Counted from the first letter of the stretch, positions 1 through 11,719 are shown. The stretch: DNA of 64,000 nucleotides from Luteimonas yindakuii (GCF_004803715.2 NZ_CP039383.2:2852001-2916000), one strand, 5' to 3'. Notes: generated from the letters alone by a model not told the origin. Made by a program: numbers and translations.

Positions 1-1304
1 TTGGTCAGCGAATGGGTCAGCTTGACGGTCTCGAACTCGGGGTACACCGGCGACTTCGAGAACAGCGTCTGCTCCAGCCGCGTCAGGCCCGCATCCTGGA
101 ACTCCGGCAGGCGCTCGGCATTCGGCTTCGGCCGCTCGTCGCCGCCACGCAGCAGGATCGAGGCGAACTGGAAGTAGCGGCTGTCGAACGCGCGCTGCTG
201 GCCGATGAGCATGTGCGGGTAGTACAGCGTGCGACGCACCTGCTGGGCCTGGGCGATCTCGTCCCACGGCGTGGACGATTCCGCGGCCGTGCGCAGCTCG
301 GCTTCCTCGCGACGCTTGGCAGCGAACACCTGCGGATCCAGCAGCGCCTGCAGCTGGCCGCGGAACACCTTGTAGCTGTTCTCGGTGAAGGTGAGGTCCG
401 ACTGCGCCTGGCGCGCGGCTTCCTCGCCGCCGCGGCTGTACTGCGCCAGCAGCGCGCGCCGCTCGGCCAGCAGCAGCAGGTTGTTGATCAGGTCGAGGTC
501 GCGCACGCGTTCGAGCTGGGCGACGGTGAGCTGGCGCTGGGTGCGGCCGGGATGGCCGGTGACCATCGTCAGTTCGCCCGGCTGCGCGCCGGCCGGGTTG
601 AGGCGGAAGTGGTGTTCGACCTTGGCCGGCTGGCCGTTCTCGTAGGCGCGCAGCAGACCCATGTCGAGGTTGTAGCGCGGGAAGTTGAAATTGTCCGGAT
701 CACCGCCGAAGAAGCCCGCCGCGTATTCCGGCGAGAACACCAGGCGCACGTCCTGGTAGCGCTTGTAGGCATACAGATGATGCTGGCCACCGGCATACAG
801 CGACACCACGTCGCAGCGCTTGCCCGATGCGTCGCCCGCCACGCACGCGTCCTCGATCCGCGAGACTTCGGCGTTGCGTGCATCGATGTATTCGCGGCCG
901 GACTTGCCGGCGGTCACCTTCGCGATGCGATCGGTGACGTCGGTGATCTCCTGCAGGACGTTGAGTTCCTCCGCCGGGCACTGCAGTTCCTCGGCGCGCG
1001 ACGCGGCCACGAAGCCATCGTTGAGGCGGTCCTCCTCGGCCGACGACAGGCCCTGCACGCAACCGACGATGCAGTGGGCATTGGTCAGCACCAGGCCTTC
1101 GTCGGAGACGAACGAACCCGAGCAGCCACCGGCCAGGCGGACCGACGAGCGCATCGCATTGCGCACCCAGTCGGCATCGGGGCTGAAGTCGTAGGCCGAC
1201 TGCAGCGCGCGGGTGGGCAGGTTGTCGAGCGTCCACATGCCCTCGGCGGCGGACGCGGAAGCGGAGACCAGACTGGCGACAGCCAGCGCAAGCACGTGTT
1301 TCAT
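1..1304 (-). CDS. S46 family dipeptidyl peptidase (DPP7/DPP11-like), C-terminus beyond window edge
   Basis: The frame is open from an ATG at 1304 to the left edge, giving 434 residues of a family that is usually about 700. S46 enzymes are exported serine peptidases that release dipeptides from peptide N-termini. Residues 1-20 are a typical signal peptide ending in Ala-Ser-Ala-Ala. The chymotrypsin-like fold shows the catalytic-His motif LTNAHC at about residue 77, and the family-typical GGDPDNFNFPR stretch lies in the region that carries the catalytic Asp. The catalytic Ser would lie outside the window. The start is supported by an AGGGGG ribosome site. Specificity (DPP7 versus DPP11) cannot be judged without the C-terminal half. 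Confidence 0.92.
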   Translation of the reverse strand, partial: MKHVLALAVASLVSASASAAEGMWTLDNLPTRALQSAYDFSPDADWVRNAMRSSVRLAGGCSGSFVSDEGLVLTNAHCIVGCVQGLSSAEEDRLNDGFVAASRAEELQCPAEELNVLQEITDVTDRIAKVTAGKSGREYIDARNAEVSRIEDACVAGDASGKRCDVVSLYAGGQHHLYAYKRYQDVRLVFSPEYAAGFFGGDPDNFNFPRYNLDMGLLRAYENGQPAKVEHHFRLNPAGAQPGELTMVTGHPGRTQRQLTVAQLERVRDLDLINNLLLLAERRALLAQYSRGGEEAARQAQSDLTFTENSYKVFRGQLQALLDPQVFAAKRREEAELRTAAESSTPWDEIAQAQQVRRTLYYPHMLIGQQRAFDSRYFQFASILLRGGDERPKPNAERLPEFQDAGLTRLEQTLFSKSPVYPEFETVKLTHSLT

Positions 1305-1443
1305 GGGCGGGCCCCCTGGGCGGATGAACAGGATCGCATCGTAGCGGAATCGCCCGTCGCGCCACCGCCCGCTGGGCTGCGGTTCACCGCGGGTCGACCC
1401 ATTCAGGGGAAAATGGCCGCCTTCCCTTCCTCGGGATGGCTCC

Positions 1444-1689
1444 ATGTACGGTCGCGAACGCCGCACTTCCCCCGACATCGACCAGGACGCGCTGCGCGCC
1501 GCGCTCACGCCCGCGCAACGCGCGGCACTGCCGTTGCTGGAACGTTTCGGCTGGGAGCTGCGCTTCGTCCGCCGGCCGTTGTTCATGGAACCGGTGCCGG
1601 TGCTGTTCGACCGCGACGGCAAGCGTTGGGTCTCGCTCGAGGCCGACGGGACGGTCAACGAGAACTCGGGGTTCAAGCTGCGCGACTGA
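1444..1689 (+). CDS. small conserved hypothetical protein (81 aa)
   Basis: An 81-residue acidic/basic mixed protein without signal peptide or membrane segment, reading MYGRERRTSPDIDQ at the N-terminus and ending in GFKLRD. It sits in the space between the divergent S46 gene and the SDR, on the SDR strand, 79 bp before the SDR start. The start codon lies close to a purine-poor leader, so the start is not strongly marked. I do not recognise a domain. Codon use and third-position GC match the neighbours, which favours a real gene over chance. Confidence 0.7.
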   Translation: MYGRERRTSPDIDQDALRAALTPAQRAALPLLERFGWELRFVRRPLFMEPVPVLFDRDGKRWVSLEADGTVNENSGFKLRD

Positions 1690-1768
1690 CCACGCGCTTG
1701 CGCGCGATCAATGCGACGCCCGCGGCGGCGGTGGCATCCTCTCGTTCCACCCGGACAGGAGGCGGGCA

Positions 1769-2509
1769 ATGACCATCCAGATACTCGAAGGCCGGACCGC
1801 GCTGGTGACGGGCGGCGCACGTGGCATCGGCGCGGCCATCGTGCGCCGGCTGCATGACCTTGGCGCCGGCGTGGTGATCACCGACCTCCTCGACGCCGAG
1901 GGCGAAGCGCTGGCTGCGGCACTCGGCCAGCGGGCCCTGTTCGTCCACCACGACGTCGGCGACGAGGCCGCCTGGCAGGCGGCCGTGGCTGCCGCGGTGG
2001 AGCGTTTCGGCGCGCTGCACGTGCTGGTCAACAACGCCGGCGTGTACCAGCCCGGCGCGGTCGAGGACACCAGCGTCGCCACCTTCGAGTGGATGGTCCG
2101 GGTCAACCAGACCGGCACCTTCCTCGGCATGAAGCACGTGCTGGCGCCGATGAAGGCCGCCGGCGGGGGCAGCATCGTCAACATCTCCTCGATTGCCGGC
2201 ATGGTGGGCTTCCCCGGCGCCTGCGCCTATGTCGGCACCAAGTGGGCAGTGCGCGGGATGACCAAGACCGCTGCGGTGGAGTTCGCCCCGCATCGCATCC
2301 GCGTCAACTCGGTGCACCCGGGGTTCATCGACACGCCGATGCTGGCCGGCAACTCCGACGAGGCGAACGCGGCCGGTATCGCCGCGACGCCGCTGAAGCG
2401 GGTCGGGCAGCCGGACGACATCGCGGCCGCGGTGGCCTATCTGGCCGCGGACGGCGCCTCGTTCATCACCGGCACCGAACTGGTCGTCGACGGCGGCTAC
2501 GTGCTCTAG
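1769..2509 (+). CDS. SDR family NAD(P)-dependent oxidoreductase
   Basis: A 246-residue classical short-chain dehydrogenase. The nucleotide-binding TGGARGIG lies near residues 14-21, NNAG near 88, the catalytic Ser in NISSIAG, and the YxxxK pair in YVGTKWAVRG. The C-terminal GTELVVDGG is usual for the family. An AGGAGG ribosome site 8 bp upstream fixes the ATG at 1769; longer in-frame readings upstream overlap the preceding gene in a different frame. An Asp in ITDLLDAEG at the end of beta-2 suggests NAD rather than NADP. The sequence resembles glucose/hydroxysteroid dehydrogenase-type SDRs, but the substrate cannot be named. It is convergent with the stress protein, with only 6 bp between the stops. 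Confidence 0.9.
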   Translation: MTIQILEGRTALVTGGARGIGAAIVRRLHDLGAGVVITDLLDAEGEALAAALGQRALFVHHDVGDEAAWQAAVAAAVERFGALHVLVNNAGVYQPGAVEDTSVATFEWMVRVNQTGTFLGMKHVLAPMKAAGGGSIVNISSIAGMVGFPGACAYVGTKWAVRGMTKTAAVEFAPHRIRVNSVHPGFIDTPMLAGNSDEANAAGIAATPLKRVGQPDDIAAAVAYLAADGASFITGTELVVDGGYVL

Positions 2510-2515
2510 GACGGG

Positions 2516-2961
2516 TCAGTGCACCACCAGCACCGGCACGCTGCTGCGTCCGACCACGGCCTGGGTCTGGCTGCCCAGCAGCAGCCGGCCGAACCCGCTG
2601 CGGCCATGCGATGCCATCACCACCAGGTCGCAGCCGTGTTCGCGCGCAGCGTCGATGATCGCCTCGGCGGGGACGCGCTCCTCGATATGCAGCACCTGCG
2701 CCGCCACCCCGTGCCGGCAGGCAAGCCCGGCTGCGGCGGCCAGGCATGCATCGGCTGTTCGCGTGCGCCGGCGCGGTATTCGTGCACCAGCTCGCCGGCG
2801 GCACCGAATCCGGTGGGGTCGGCCAGGGCCGTGTTCCATGGTTCCGAGACCGTTACCACTGTCAGCCGTGCGTCCAGTGCGGCGGCGAGGGCGGCGGCGT
2901 GCCCGATCCCACGCAGGGCAAGTTCCGAGCCGTCGGTGGTGGCGAGAATGTGGGTGTACAT
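2516..2961 (-). pseudogene. universal stress protein (UspA family), interrupted by a -1 frameshift
   Basis: The N-terminal half (MYTHILATTDGSELALRGIG, then a VVTVSEPW strand) reads in one frame from the ATG at 2961. The C-terminal half (VLHIEERVPAEAIID and the ATP-binding-type ASHGRSGFGRLLLGS ending VPVLVVH) reads in another frame and stops at 2516. The switch lies near 2750-2765. Restoring one base beside the CAGCC there gives a seamless UspA protein of 148 residues, the normal size. The start at 2961 has GGAG 7 bp upstream. Family members bind ATP or assist stress survival. Whether this is a true broken gene or a missed base in sequencing cannot be told from the window. Confidence 0.85.
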
Positions 2962-3102
2962 GGGCATGCTCCATACCGGTCGGCCACCATGCTGCCATGA
3001 CGGAACGCGCATCCGGGCCGGACGCGGCGTCCACACCGGCTCCACGGACCTGCATTCAGCATGCGCGCCACCCTCGCGCCCATCCCGGGCATGGAGTCGC
3101 AC

Positions 3103-3279
3103 ATGTCCTCATTCGCCATCTATCTCGCCGGAATGCTGGTCCTGATCGTCGGTCTGGCGTTCGGCGCCTACTTCGCCGGGCTTGCCATGCAGTGGATCAT
3201 CGTCGGTGCCGTCGTGCTGCTGGGCATCGGCATGGTCACCGCGGTGTCGCGTACGCGGCAGAAGGATCCGGCCGCCTGA
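3103..3279 (+). CDS. small two-helix membrane protein (58 aa)
   Basis: A 58-residue protein with two hydrophobic segments, roughly residues 2-21 and 25-44, followed by a short basic tail ending SRTRQKDPAA. The ATG at 3103 is chosen because GGAG lies 6 bp upstream; an upstream in-frame ATG at 3061 would add a hydrophilic stretch with no ribosome site. The gene lies alone between the divergent stress-protein gene and the convergent uvrD gene. I do not recognise the family; it is likely an inner-membrane protein of unknown role. Confidence 0.65.
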   Translation: MSSFAIYLAGMLVLIVGLAFGAYFAGLAMQWIIVGAVVLLGIGMVTAVSRTRQKDPAA

Positions 3280-3286
3280 GCCGGCC

Positions 3287-5488
3287 TTACGCCGGCTGCA
3301 GGTTGGCGTAGGCCAGCACCAGCCACTTGCTGCCGGCGTCGTCGAAGTTCACCTGCACGCGCGCGTGCGCGCCGTTGCCTTCGATATCGGTGACCACGCC
3401 GCTGCCGAACTTCGCATGGGCCACGTTCTGGCCGAGGCGGAAACCCGGTGCGGCATCGTCGACGATGGCGTGACCGGCACGCCGTGGCATCGCATACGAC
3501 GGTCGCGCGGCCGGCGCGCGCGGGCGCACCTCGTTCAACAGCTGCGACGGGATCTCGCGCAGGAAGCGCGACGGCAGGCCGAGCATGTCCTGGCCATGCA
3601 GGCGGCGTGACTCGGCGTAGCTCAGCACCAGCTTCTGCCGCGCGCGGGTGATGCCGACGTAGGCCAGCCGGCGCTCCTCTTCCAGCCGACCGCTTTCGTC
3701 GATCGAGCGCTGGTTCGGGAACAGACCTTCCTCGACACCGGCCAGGAACACCAGCGGGAACTCCAGGCCCTTGGCGCTGTGCAGGGTCATCAGCTGCACG
3801 CCGTCCTCGCCGGCCTGCGCCTGGCCCTCGCCGGCCTCCAGCGCGGCATAGGCGAGGAACGCGACCAGCTCGGTAAGCGCGGCGGATTCCTCGTCGTCGC
3901 CGGGCACGAAGCGCGACGCCACCGACACCAGCTCGTCGAGGTTGTCGATGCGTGATTCGGAATCGAGCCCGCCGCGGCTTTCCTTGGCCCAGTGCTCGCG
4001 CAGCCCGGAGCGCGCGAGCATGTGGTCGATCTTCTCGGGCAGCGCCAGGTCGGCCACTTCGCCCGCGAGCGTGTCGATCAGGGCGTGGAAACCCGCCAAC
4101 GCGTTGCGCGCGCGTGCCGCCAGCACGCTGTCGTGCTGCGTGCGCAGCGAGGCATCCCACAGCGAGAGGCCGTCGGCGCGTGCGCGCATCCGCACCTCGT
4201 CGAGCGTGCGCCCGCCGATGCCGCGTGCCGGCGTGTTGACCGCGCGCTCGAACGCGGCGTCGTCGGCGCGGTTGGCGAACAGGCGCATGTAGGCCAGCGC
4301 GTCCTTGATCTCTGCGCGCTCGAAGAAGCGCACGCCGCCGTAGACGCGGTAGGGGATCTGTTCGGCGACCAGCTGTTCCTCGATCGCGCGCGACTGCGCG
4401 TTGCTGCGGTAGAGCACCGCGCAGTCGCCATAACTGCCGCCATCGCGCACCCACTGGCTGGCGCGCTCGACGATGAAGCGCGCCTCGTCGATCTCGTTGT
4501 AGGCGGCGTAGAGGTCGAGCGGATCGCCCTCCCCGCTTTCGGTCCACAGCTGCTTGCCGAGGCGGTCGGGGTTGTGCGCGATCACCGCGTTGGCGGCGTC
4601 GAGGATGTTGGCGGTGGAGCGGTAGTTCTGCTCGAGGCGGATGGTCTGCGCGCCGTTGCCGTCGGCGCCGCCGAAGTCGTGCAGGAAGCGCTGCACGTTC
4701 TCGACCTTGGCGCCGCGCCAGCCGTAGATCGCCTGGTCGTCGTCGCCGACCACGAACACCTGGCCGCTGTCGCCGGCCAGCACCCGCACGAAGGCGTACT
4801 GGATGGCGTTGGTGTCCTGGAACTCGTCGATCAGCAGATGGGTGAAGCGGCGCCGGTAATGGGCGAGGATCGCGGCGTTGTCGCGCAGCAGTTCGTGCGC
4901 GCGCAACAGCAGCTCGGCGAAATCGACCAGCCCGGCACGGTCGCAGCGCTCCTGGTACAGCGCATACGCACGGCGCATGGCATTGCCCCACTCGTCGCCG
5001 GGCTCGTCCTGCAGGTGCTGCGCACGCCGCCCCTCGTCCTTCTGCGCGTTGATCCACCACGCGATCTGCCGCGGCGGGAACCGCGCCTCGTCGAGCTCGA
5101 GCTGCTGCACGACGCGCTTGACCAGCCGCAGCTGGTCCTCGGAATCGAGGATCTGGAACCCTTCGGGCAGCTTCGCGTCCTGCCAGTGCAGCCGCAGCAG
5201 GCGATGGGCGAGGCCGTGGAAGGTGCCGATCCACAGCCCGCGCGCCGCGCCCGGCAGCAGCGGCTCGGCGCGATGGCGCATCTCCGCTGCCGCCTTGTTG
5301 GTGAAGGTCACCGCGAAGATGCCGTGCGCCGGCACGCCGTGCACCGCGTTCAGCCAGGCGATGCGGTGGGTCAGCACGCGGGTTTTGCCGGAGCCTGCGC
5401 CGGCGAGCACGAGGTAATGCCCCGGCGGCGCCGATACGGCCTCGCGCTGGGCCGCGTTGAGGCCGTCGAGCAGGTACGAAACATCCAT
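3287..5488 (-). CDS. uvrD: DNA helicase II (UvrD)
   Basis: A 733-residue superfamily 1A 3'-5' helicase used in mismatch and nucleotide-excision repair. The N-terminus MDVSYLLDGLNAAQREAV matches the UvrD signature, with Walker A AGAGSGKT at residues 29-36 and Walker B DEFQDTN near 220. GDDDQAIYGWRGA, the YRST motif and TLHSAKGLEFP follow in the family order. The C-terminal Tudor-like region (KFGSGVVTDIEG) separates UvrD from Rep. A TAAACT box lies 6 bp before the ATG, suggesting a leaderless message. The gene lies 38 bp downstream of the GGDEF-EAL gene on the same strand, so read-through is also possible. Confidence 0.97.
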   Translation of the reverse strand: MDVSYLLDGLNAAQREAVSAPPGHYLVLAGAGSGKTRVLTHRIAWLNAVHGVPAHGIFAVTFTNKAAAEMRHRAEPLLPGAARGLWIGTFHGLAHRLLRLHWQDAKLPEGFQILDSEDQLRLVKRVVQQLELDEARFPPRQIAWWINAQKDEGRRAQHLQDEPGDEWGNAMRRAYALYQERCDRAGLVDFAELLLRAHELLRDNAAILAHYRRRFTHLLIDEFQDTNAIQYAFVRVLAGDSGQVFVVGDDDQAIYGWRGAKVENVQRFLHDFGGADGNGAQTIRLEQNYRSTANILDAANAVIAHNPDRLGKQLWTESGEGDPLDLYAAYNEIDEARFIVERASQWVRDGGSYGDCAVLYRSNAQSRAIEEQLVAEQIPYRVYGGVRFFERAEIKDALAYMRLFANRADDAAFERAVNTPARGIGGRTLDEVRMRARADGLSLWDASLRTQHDSVLAARARNALAGFHALIDTLAGEVADLALPEKIDHMLARSGLREHWAKESRGGLDSESRIDNLDELVSVASRFVPGDDEESAALTELVAFLAYAALEAGEGQAQAGEDGVQLMTLHSAKGLEFPLVFLAGVEEGLFPNQRSIDESGRLEEERRLAYVGITRARQKLVLSYAESRRLHGQDMLGLPSRFLREIPSQLLNEVRPRAPAARPSYAMPRRAGHAIVDDAAPGFRLGQNVAHAKFGSGVVTDIEGNGAHARVQVNFDDAGSKWLVLAYANLQPA

Positions 5489-5494
5489 CGACGC

Positions 5495-5500
5495 AGTTTA
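5495..5500 (-). promoter_or_regulatory. putative -10 box (TAAACT) of uvrD
   Basis: On the minus strand TAAACT ends 6 bp before the uvrD ATG, the distance expected if transcription starts at the A of the start codon. No clear TTGACA-like -35 is present. The same spacing occurs before hemB, rsmG and tdk in this window. Confidence 0.4.
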
Positions 5501-5526
5501 CGCGAGCGCGTCGCGCCGCCCGCGAC

Positions 5527-8500
5527 TCAGCCCGGCGCGCCCAGCCGCGCCAGCACCGCGTCGAACGGTTCCGGACGCGCCAGCAGATAGCCCTGGAACT
5601 CGCCGCAACCCCGCGCGTGCAGCCAGCTGAACTGGGCTTCGGTCTCTACTCCCTCGGCCGTCACCGCCAGCCCGAGGCTGCGCGCCATGCCGAGGATCGC
5701 CTCGCTGATCGCCTCGTTGCCGGGATCACGGCCCAGGTCGCGCACGAACGACTGGTCGAGCTTGAGCCGCTGCAGCGGCAGCTCCTTCAGGTAGGCGAGG
5801 CTGGAATAGCCGGTGCCGAAATCGTCGATCGCCAGCGAGACACCCTGCGTGCTGAGCTCCTGCATCACCGTACGTGCTTCCACCGGGCTCGCCAGCAGCA
5901 CGCTTTCGGTGAGTTCGAGTTCCAGGCGCCCCGGCGGCAGACCGCAGCGGCGCACGGCGCCTCCCACGTCGGCCACCAGCCCCTCCTGGAACTGCAGCGC
6001 GGACACATTCACGCCCATCCGCAGGCCGCCCCAGCCGCGTTCGTCGAGCTGGCACCAGCGACGTGCCGCCTCGCCCAGCACCCAGCGGCCCAACCGCAGT
6101 ACCAGCCCTGATTCCTCGCAGGCTTCCATGAAGGCGCCGGGACCGAGCAGGCCGCGCTCGGGGTGCCGCCAGCGCACCAGCGCCTCCATGCCGCGGGGCT
6201 GGCGCCGGTGGTCGAACTGCAACTGGAACGCGAGTTCGAACTCGTCCTGCTGCAACGCGCGGTGGAGGTCCTGGATCAGCTCGAGGCGCTCGCCAGCGCG
6301 CGGATCGAACGCCGCGCGGTAGGCGACGCTGCGGTTGCGTCCCAGCCGCTTGGCCTGCGCGCCGGCCTGGCTGGCCGCGCGCAACAGGGCCTGTCCGTCC
6401 TCGCCGTCCACCGGGTGGCGGGCGTAGCCGATGCTCGGCGTTACATGCAGCGCGACCCCACGCACGGTGCAGGCTTCGGCCACCGCGGCGCGCAACGCTT
6501 CCACCTGTGCCGACAGCGCGGCCTCGTCCGGGCAACGCAGCAGCACGCCGAACTCGTCTCCACCCAGCCGCGCCACCATGCTGCCGGCACCGGCGGCAGC
6601 CTCCAGCCGCCGCGCGGACGCGACCAGCAGCTCGTCGCCGACGCCATGGCCCAGGCTGTCGTTGACCAGCTGGAACCGGTCCAGATCGAGGAAGCAGGTG
6701 GCGACTACACCGTCGTGTTCGGTCACTGCACGGTCGATCGCCTCGATCAGGCAGTCGCGGTTGGCCAGGCCGGTCAGCGCGTCGTGGCTGGCGCGGAAGG
6801 CGCGCTCCTCGGCGTCGCGACGCCGCGCGGTGATATCGGCCACCAGGCCGACGTAATGGGTGACCACGCCCGCGGCGTCGGGCACCGGGCCCATGCGCAC
6901 TTCGAGCCAGCGCGGGTCGTCCGGGTCACGTTGATCGTGGACCTCGGCTGCGGCCTCCTCGCCCCGCCCGATCGCCTCCCGCAGCGCCGCGGTGGCGCGG
7001 GCGTCGACGACCTCGGTGGTGCTCGGGTCGATCTCCAGCCCCTCCCCGGTCACCCCGGTGCCGGTCAGGCGGTTGAAGGCTGCGTTCGCGTACACCAGCC
7101 GGTCGGGAGCGACATCGAGGACGAACAACCCTTCCTCGCTGGCGGCCACTGCCCGGCGCAGCAAGCGCAGGTCGGCTTCGGCGCGCACCCGGTCGCTGAC
7201 GTCCATGGCGATCACCAGCCGCGCCGGCCGGTCCCGGAACGAGAGCAGGTCGCTGGCGAAGATGAGGGCGTGGAAGTGGCTGCCATCGCGCCTGCGATGG
7301 AGCCAGATGCGATGGCCGTAGGCCCGCGGGTAGGCCTGGACCTCCTCGCGCACGTCCTCGAGCCGGCCCTCGGCAAGCAGCTCCGCGGCATTGAGCGCGA
7401 GGAACTCGTCGCGACTGTAGCCGTACTCGTGCACCGCCGCCTCGTTGGCCTCGAGGATCGCCAGCGTCTCGCGGTCGAACACGCAGGCCGGCAGGGGGTG
7501 CTGGTCGTAAAGGAAGCGGTATTGCGCCTCCACATCGCGCACCCGTTCGCGCAAGTGGCCAACCGCTTCCTCCGACGCCTCGATACTGCGGCGCATCCGG
7601 CGCTCACGGCGTGCCGCCACCTGCAGGAAACGCAACCCCGCCAGCCACGCCAGCAGCAGGCTGATGAAGCCGGCCGCGAGCACCGCGACAAATGTCCACC
7701 AGCCGCCGTACAGCGCCCGCGGTGTCATGCCCACCGTGGCCACCAGCGGCAGGCCCTCGACGGCGGTGAACGCCACCACGCGGTCGCGGCCATCGAGGCG
7801 GCTGCGGGCGTCGACCACCGAGCGCGGCGCTACCTTCAGGCGGCTGAAGACGGGCGATTGCGCAGCGTTCAGGCCGGTGTGCCTGGTTCCGGTGTCCGAC
7901 CGCGCCACCAGCAGCGCATCGCGGGTGAGGATGGTCGCCACCCCGTGCTCGCCCACTTCGTGGTCGGCGAGGATGCCGTCGAAGAATTGCAGTCCCAGCC
8001 TGCCGGCCAGCCAGCGCGGCGCATCGCTGCCCGGCGCGGGATGGATCCGCATCGCAATGCCGAGCTCCCAGTCGCGGCCGTCCTCACGAACCAGCGGGCC
8101 AAGCTGCAAACGCATCGCCGGCACGGCCGGGTCGACGAACGCAGGCAACCCGGCGCGTTCGACGACCTGCACACTGCGCGCATGCGGATGGCGGTCCAGT
8201 AACGCCGCGAGCGCCTCGCGGGTGATCGCCTCCTCATCGGCGAACCCGCCGCTTTCAAGGAAGGCCACGCTCGAGGAGACGCTCCGCATCCCCCGCGCCA
8301 GGCTGTCGAATGCGAGGCCGATCTCGCGCGCGTGGCCGTCGGCCAATGCAAGCACATAGCGTTCGCCCGCCGCGCGGCGCACGCGATAGTCGTTCCAGCC
8401 GACCGCGGCCGCCACCACCGCCACACAGGTGAGGATCGTGGCGCCCACGCGCAGCGCACGCCGGTGACGTCGGTCCGCCGCTCCCATCCCTGCCCGGTCC

Positions 8501-8553
8501 GCCACCATCGGCAACCCCGTGTCCGCCCGCGTTCCGGACGTTCCCTGTTCCAT
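5527..8553 (-). CDS. membrane-bound PAS-GGDEF-EAL cyclic-di-GMP signalling protein
   Basis: This 1008-residue protein has a TM helix at about 38-58, a periplasmic sensor region of about 225 residues, a second TM near 285-305, two PAS domains (about 340-460 and 470-585), GGDEF (590-750) and EAL (765-1005). The cyclase motif GGDEF is intact, but the RxxD product-inhibition site just before it is absent (GAGS instead). The phosphodiesterase part keeps EALVRW, NVSALQFQ, ELTES, DDFGTGYSSL, the following Lys and AEGVET, so both activities are possible; which dominates is unknown. The start at 8553 is uncertain. Expected product: an inner-membrane regulator of cyclic-di-GMP, probably responding to a periplasmic ligand. 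Confidence 0.93.
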   Translation of the reverse strand: MEQGTSGTRADTGLPMVADRAGMGAADRRHRRALRVGATILTCVAVVAAAVGWNDYRVRRAAGERYVLALADGHAREIGLAFDSLARGMRSVSSSVAFLESGGFADEEAITREALAALLDRHPHARSVQVVERAGLPAFVDPAVPAMRLQLGPLVREDGRDWELGIAMRIHPAPGSDAPRWLAGRLGLQFFDGILADHEVGEHGVATILTRDALLVARSDTGTRHTGLNAAQSPVFSRLKVAPRSVVDARSRLDGRDRVVAFTAVEGLPLVATVGMTPRALYGGWWTFVAVLAAGFISLLLAWLAGLRFLQVAARRERRMRRSIEASEEAVGHLRERVRDVEAQYRFLYDQHPLPACVFDRETLAILEANEAAVHEYGYSRDEFLALNAAELLAEGRLEDVREEVQAYPRAYGHRIWLHRRRDGSHFHALIFASDLLSFRDRPARLVIAMDVSDRVRAEADLRLLRRAVAASEEGLFVLDVAPDRLVYANAAFNRLTGTGVTGEGLEIDPSTTEVVDARATAALREAIGRGEEAAAEVHDQRDPDDPRWLEVRMGPVPDAAGVVTHYVGLVADITARRRDAEERAFRASHDALTGLANRDCLIEAIDRAVTEHDGVVATCFLDLDRFQLVNDSLGHGVGDELLVASARRLEAAAGAGSMVARLGGDEFGVLLRCPDEAALSAQVEALRAAVAEACTVRGVALHVTPSIGYARHPVDGEDGQALLRAASQAGAQAKRLGRNRSVAYRAAFDPRAGERLELIQDLHRALQQDEFELAFQLQFDHRRQPRGMEALVRWRHPERGLLGPGAFMEACEESGLVLRLGRWVLGEAARRWCQLDERGWGGLRMGVNVSALQFQEGLVADVGGAVRRCGLPPGRLELELTESVLLASPVEARTVMQELSTQGVSLAIDDFGTGYSSLAYLKELPLQRLKLDQSFVRDLGRDPGNEAISEAILGMARSLGLAVTAEGVETEAQFSWLHARGCGEFQGYLLARPEPFDAVLARLGAPG

Positions 8554-8664
8554 GGAGCCATCGTGAGCGCGTTTGCGTCAAGCCGGGATTCACCTTGCCA
8601 TCGCTGCATCGGCACGCCACGTCGGCCGGCCTAGACTCGGGTGCCCCATCACGAGCCTGCCCAC

Positions 8665-9354
8665 ATGATCGACCTCTTCTACTGGCCCACCCCCAACGGC
8701 CACAAGATCACCCTGTTCCTCGAGGAGAGCGGCCTCGACTACACGCTGCATCCGGTCGATATCGGCCGCGGCGCGCAGTTCGAGGACGCCTTCCTGGCGA
8801 TCTCGCCCAACAACAAGATGCCCGCGATCATCGACCGCGCTCCGTCCGACGGCGGCGAGCGGATCACGGTGTTCGAATCCGGCGCGATCCTGCAGTACCT
8901 GGCGGAAAAGACCGGCCGCTTCCTGCCCACCGCCCTGCGCGAACGCGTCACCACGATCGAATGGCTGATGTGGCAGATGGCCGGTCTTGGGCCGATGACC
9001 GGCCAGTACGGCCACTTCAACGTGTACGCGCCGGAGAAGATCGACTACGCGATCGAGCGCTACACGCGCGAGGTGGAGCGCCTGCTCGGCGTGCTCGACC
9101 GCCGGCTGCAGGGCCGCGCGTTCATCGTCGGCGACGACTACACCATCGCCGACATGGCCGCCTATCCGTGGATCGACGTCTACGACAGGGCGCCGATCGA
9201 TCTCGCCCCGTTCGCCGAGGTGCGTCGCTGGCATGCCTCGATCGCCGAACGTCCGGCCACGCAGCGCGCCTATGCGCTGGCGACGGAGGTCAACCCGAAT
9301 GCCGGGCAGCCGATGAGCGACGAGGAAAAGAACGTGCTGTTCGGCAAGCGCTGA
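8665..9354 (+). CDS. yfcG: glutathione S-transferase family protein, YfcG-like disulfide reductase
   Basis: A 229-residue cytosolic GST. The thioredoxin-fold start IDLFYWPTPNGHKITLFLEE and SPNNKMPAIID closely follow E. coli YfcG, including the Thr-Pro-Asn triad that positions glutathione. ESGAILQYLAEKTGRF is the glutathione-gamma-Glu contact region, and the helical C-domain contains WLMWQMAGLGPM. YfcG-type enzymes reduce disulfides with glutathione. The ATG at 8665 is preferred over a GTG at 8641 because YfcG proteins begin at this point. A TAGACT box at 8632-8637 is a plausible -10. The gene stands alone, divergent from the GGDEF-EAL gene. Confidence 0.88.
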   Translation: MIDLFYWPTPNGHKITLFLEESGLDYTLHPVDIGRGAQFEDAFLAISPNNKMPAIIDRAPSDGGERITVFESGAILQYLAEKTGRFLPTALRERVTTIEWLMWQMAGLGPMTGQYGHFNVYAPEKIDYAIERYTREVERLLGVLDRRLQGRAFIVGDDYTIADMAAYPWIDVYDRAPIDLAPFAEVRRWHASIAERPATQRAYALATEVNPNAGQPMSDEEKNVLFGKR

Positions 9355-11646
<2,292 letters not shown>

Positions 11647-11719
11647 ACGCCGCGCCGGAACGCGGCGGCCGTGAACGGAATGCTTGCGAACCGCTCCGTA
11701 TACTCCGCCTCCTTCCGCC

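Noticed and set aside
12..1772. 586-residue plus-strand open frame
   Set aside because: It is antisense to the S46 peptidase, whose motifs and signal peptide are clear. High-GC third positions create long antisense frames throughout this window.
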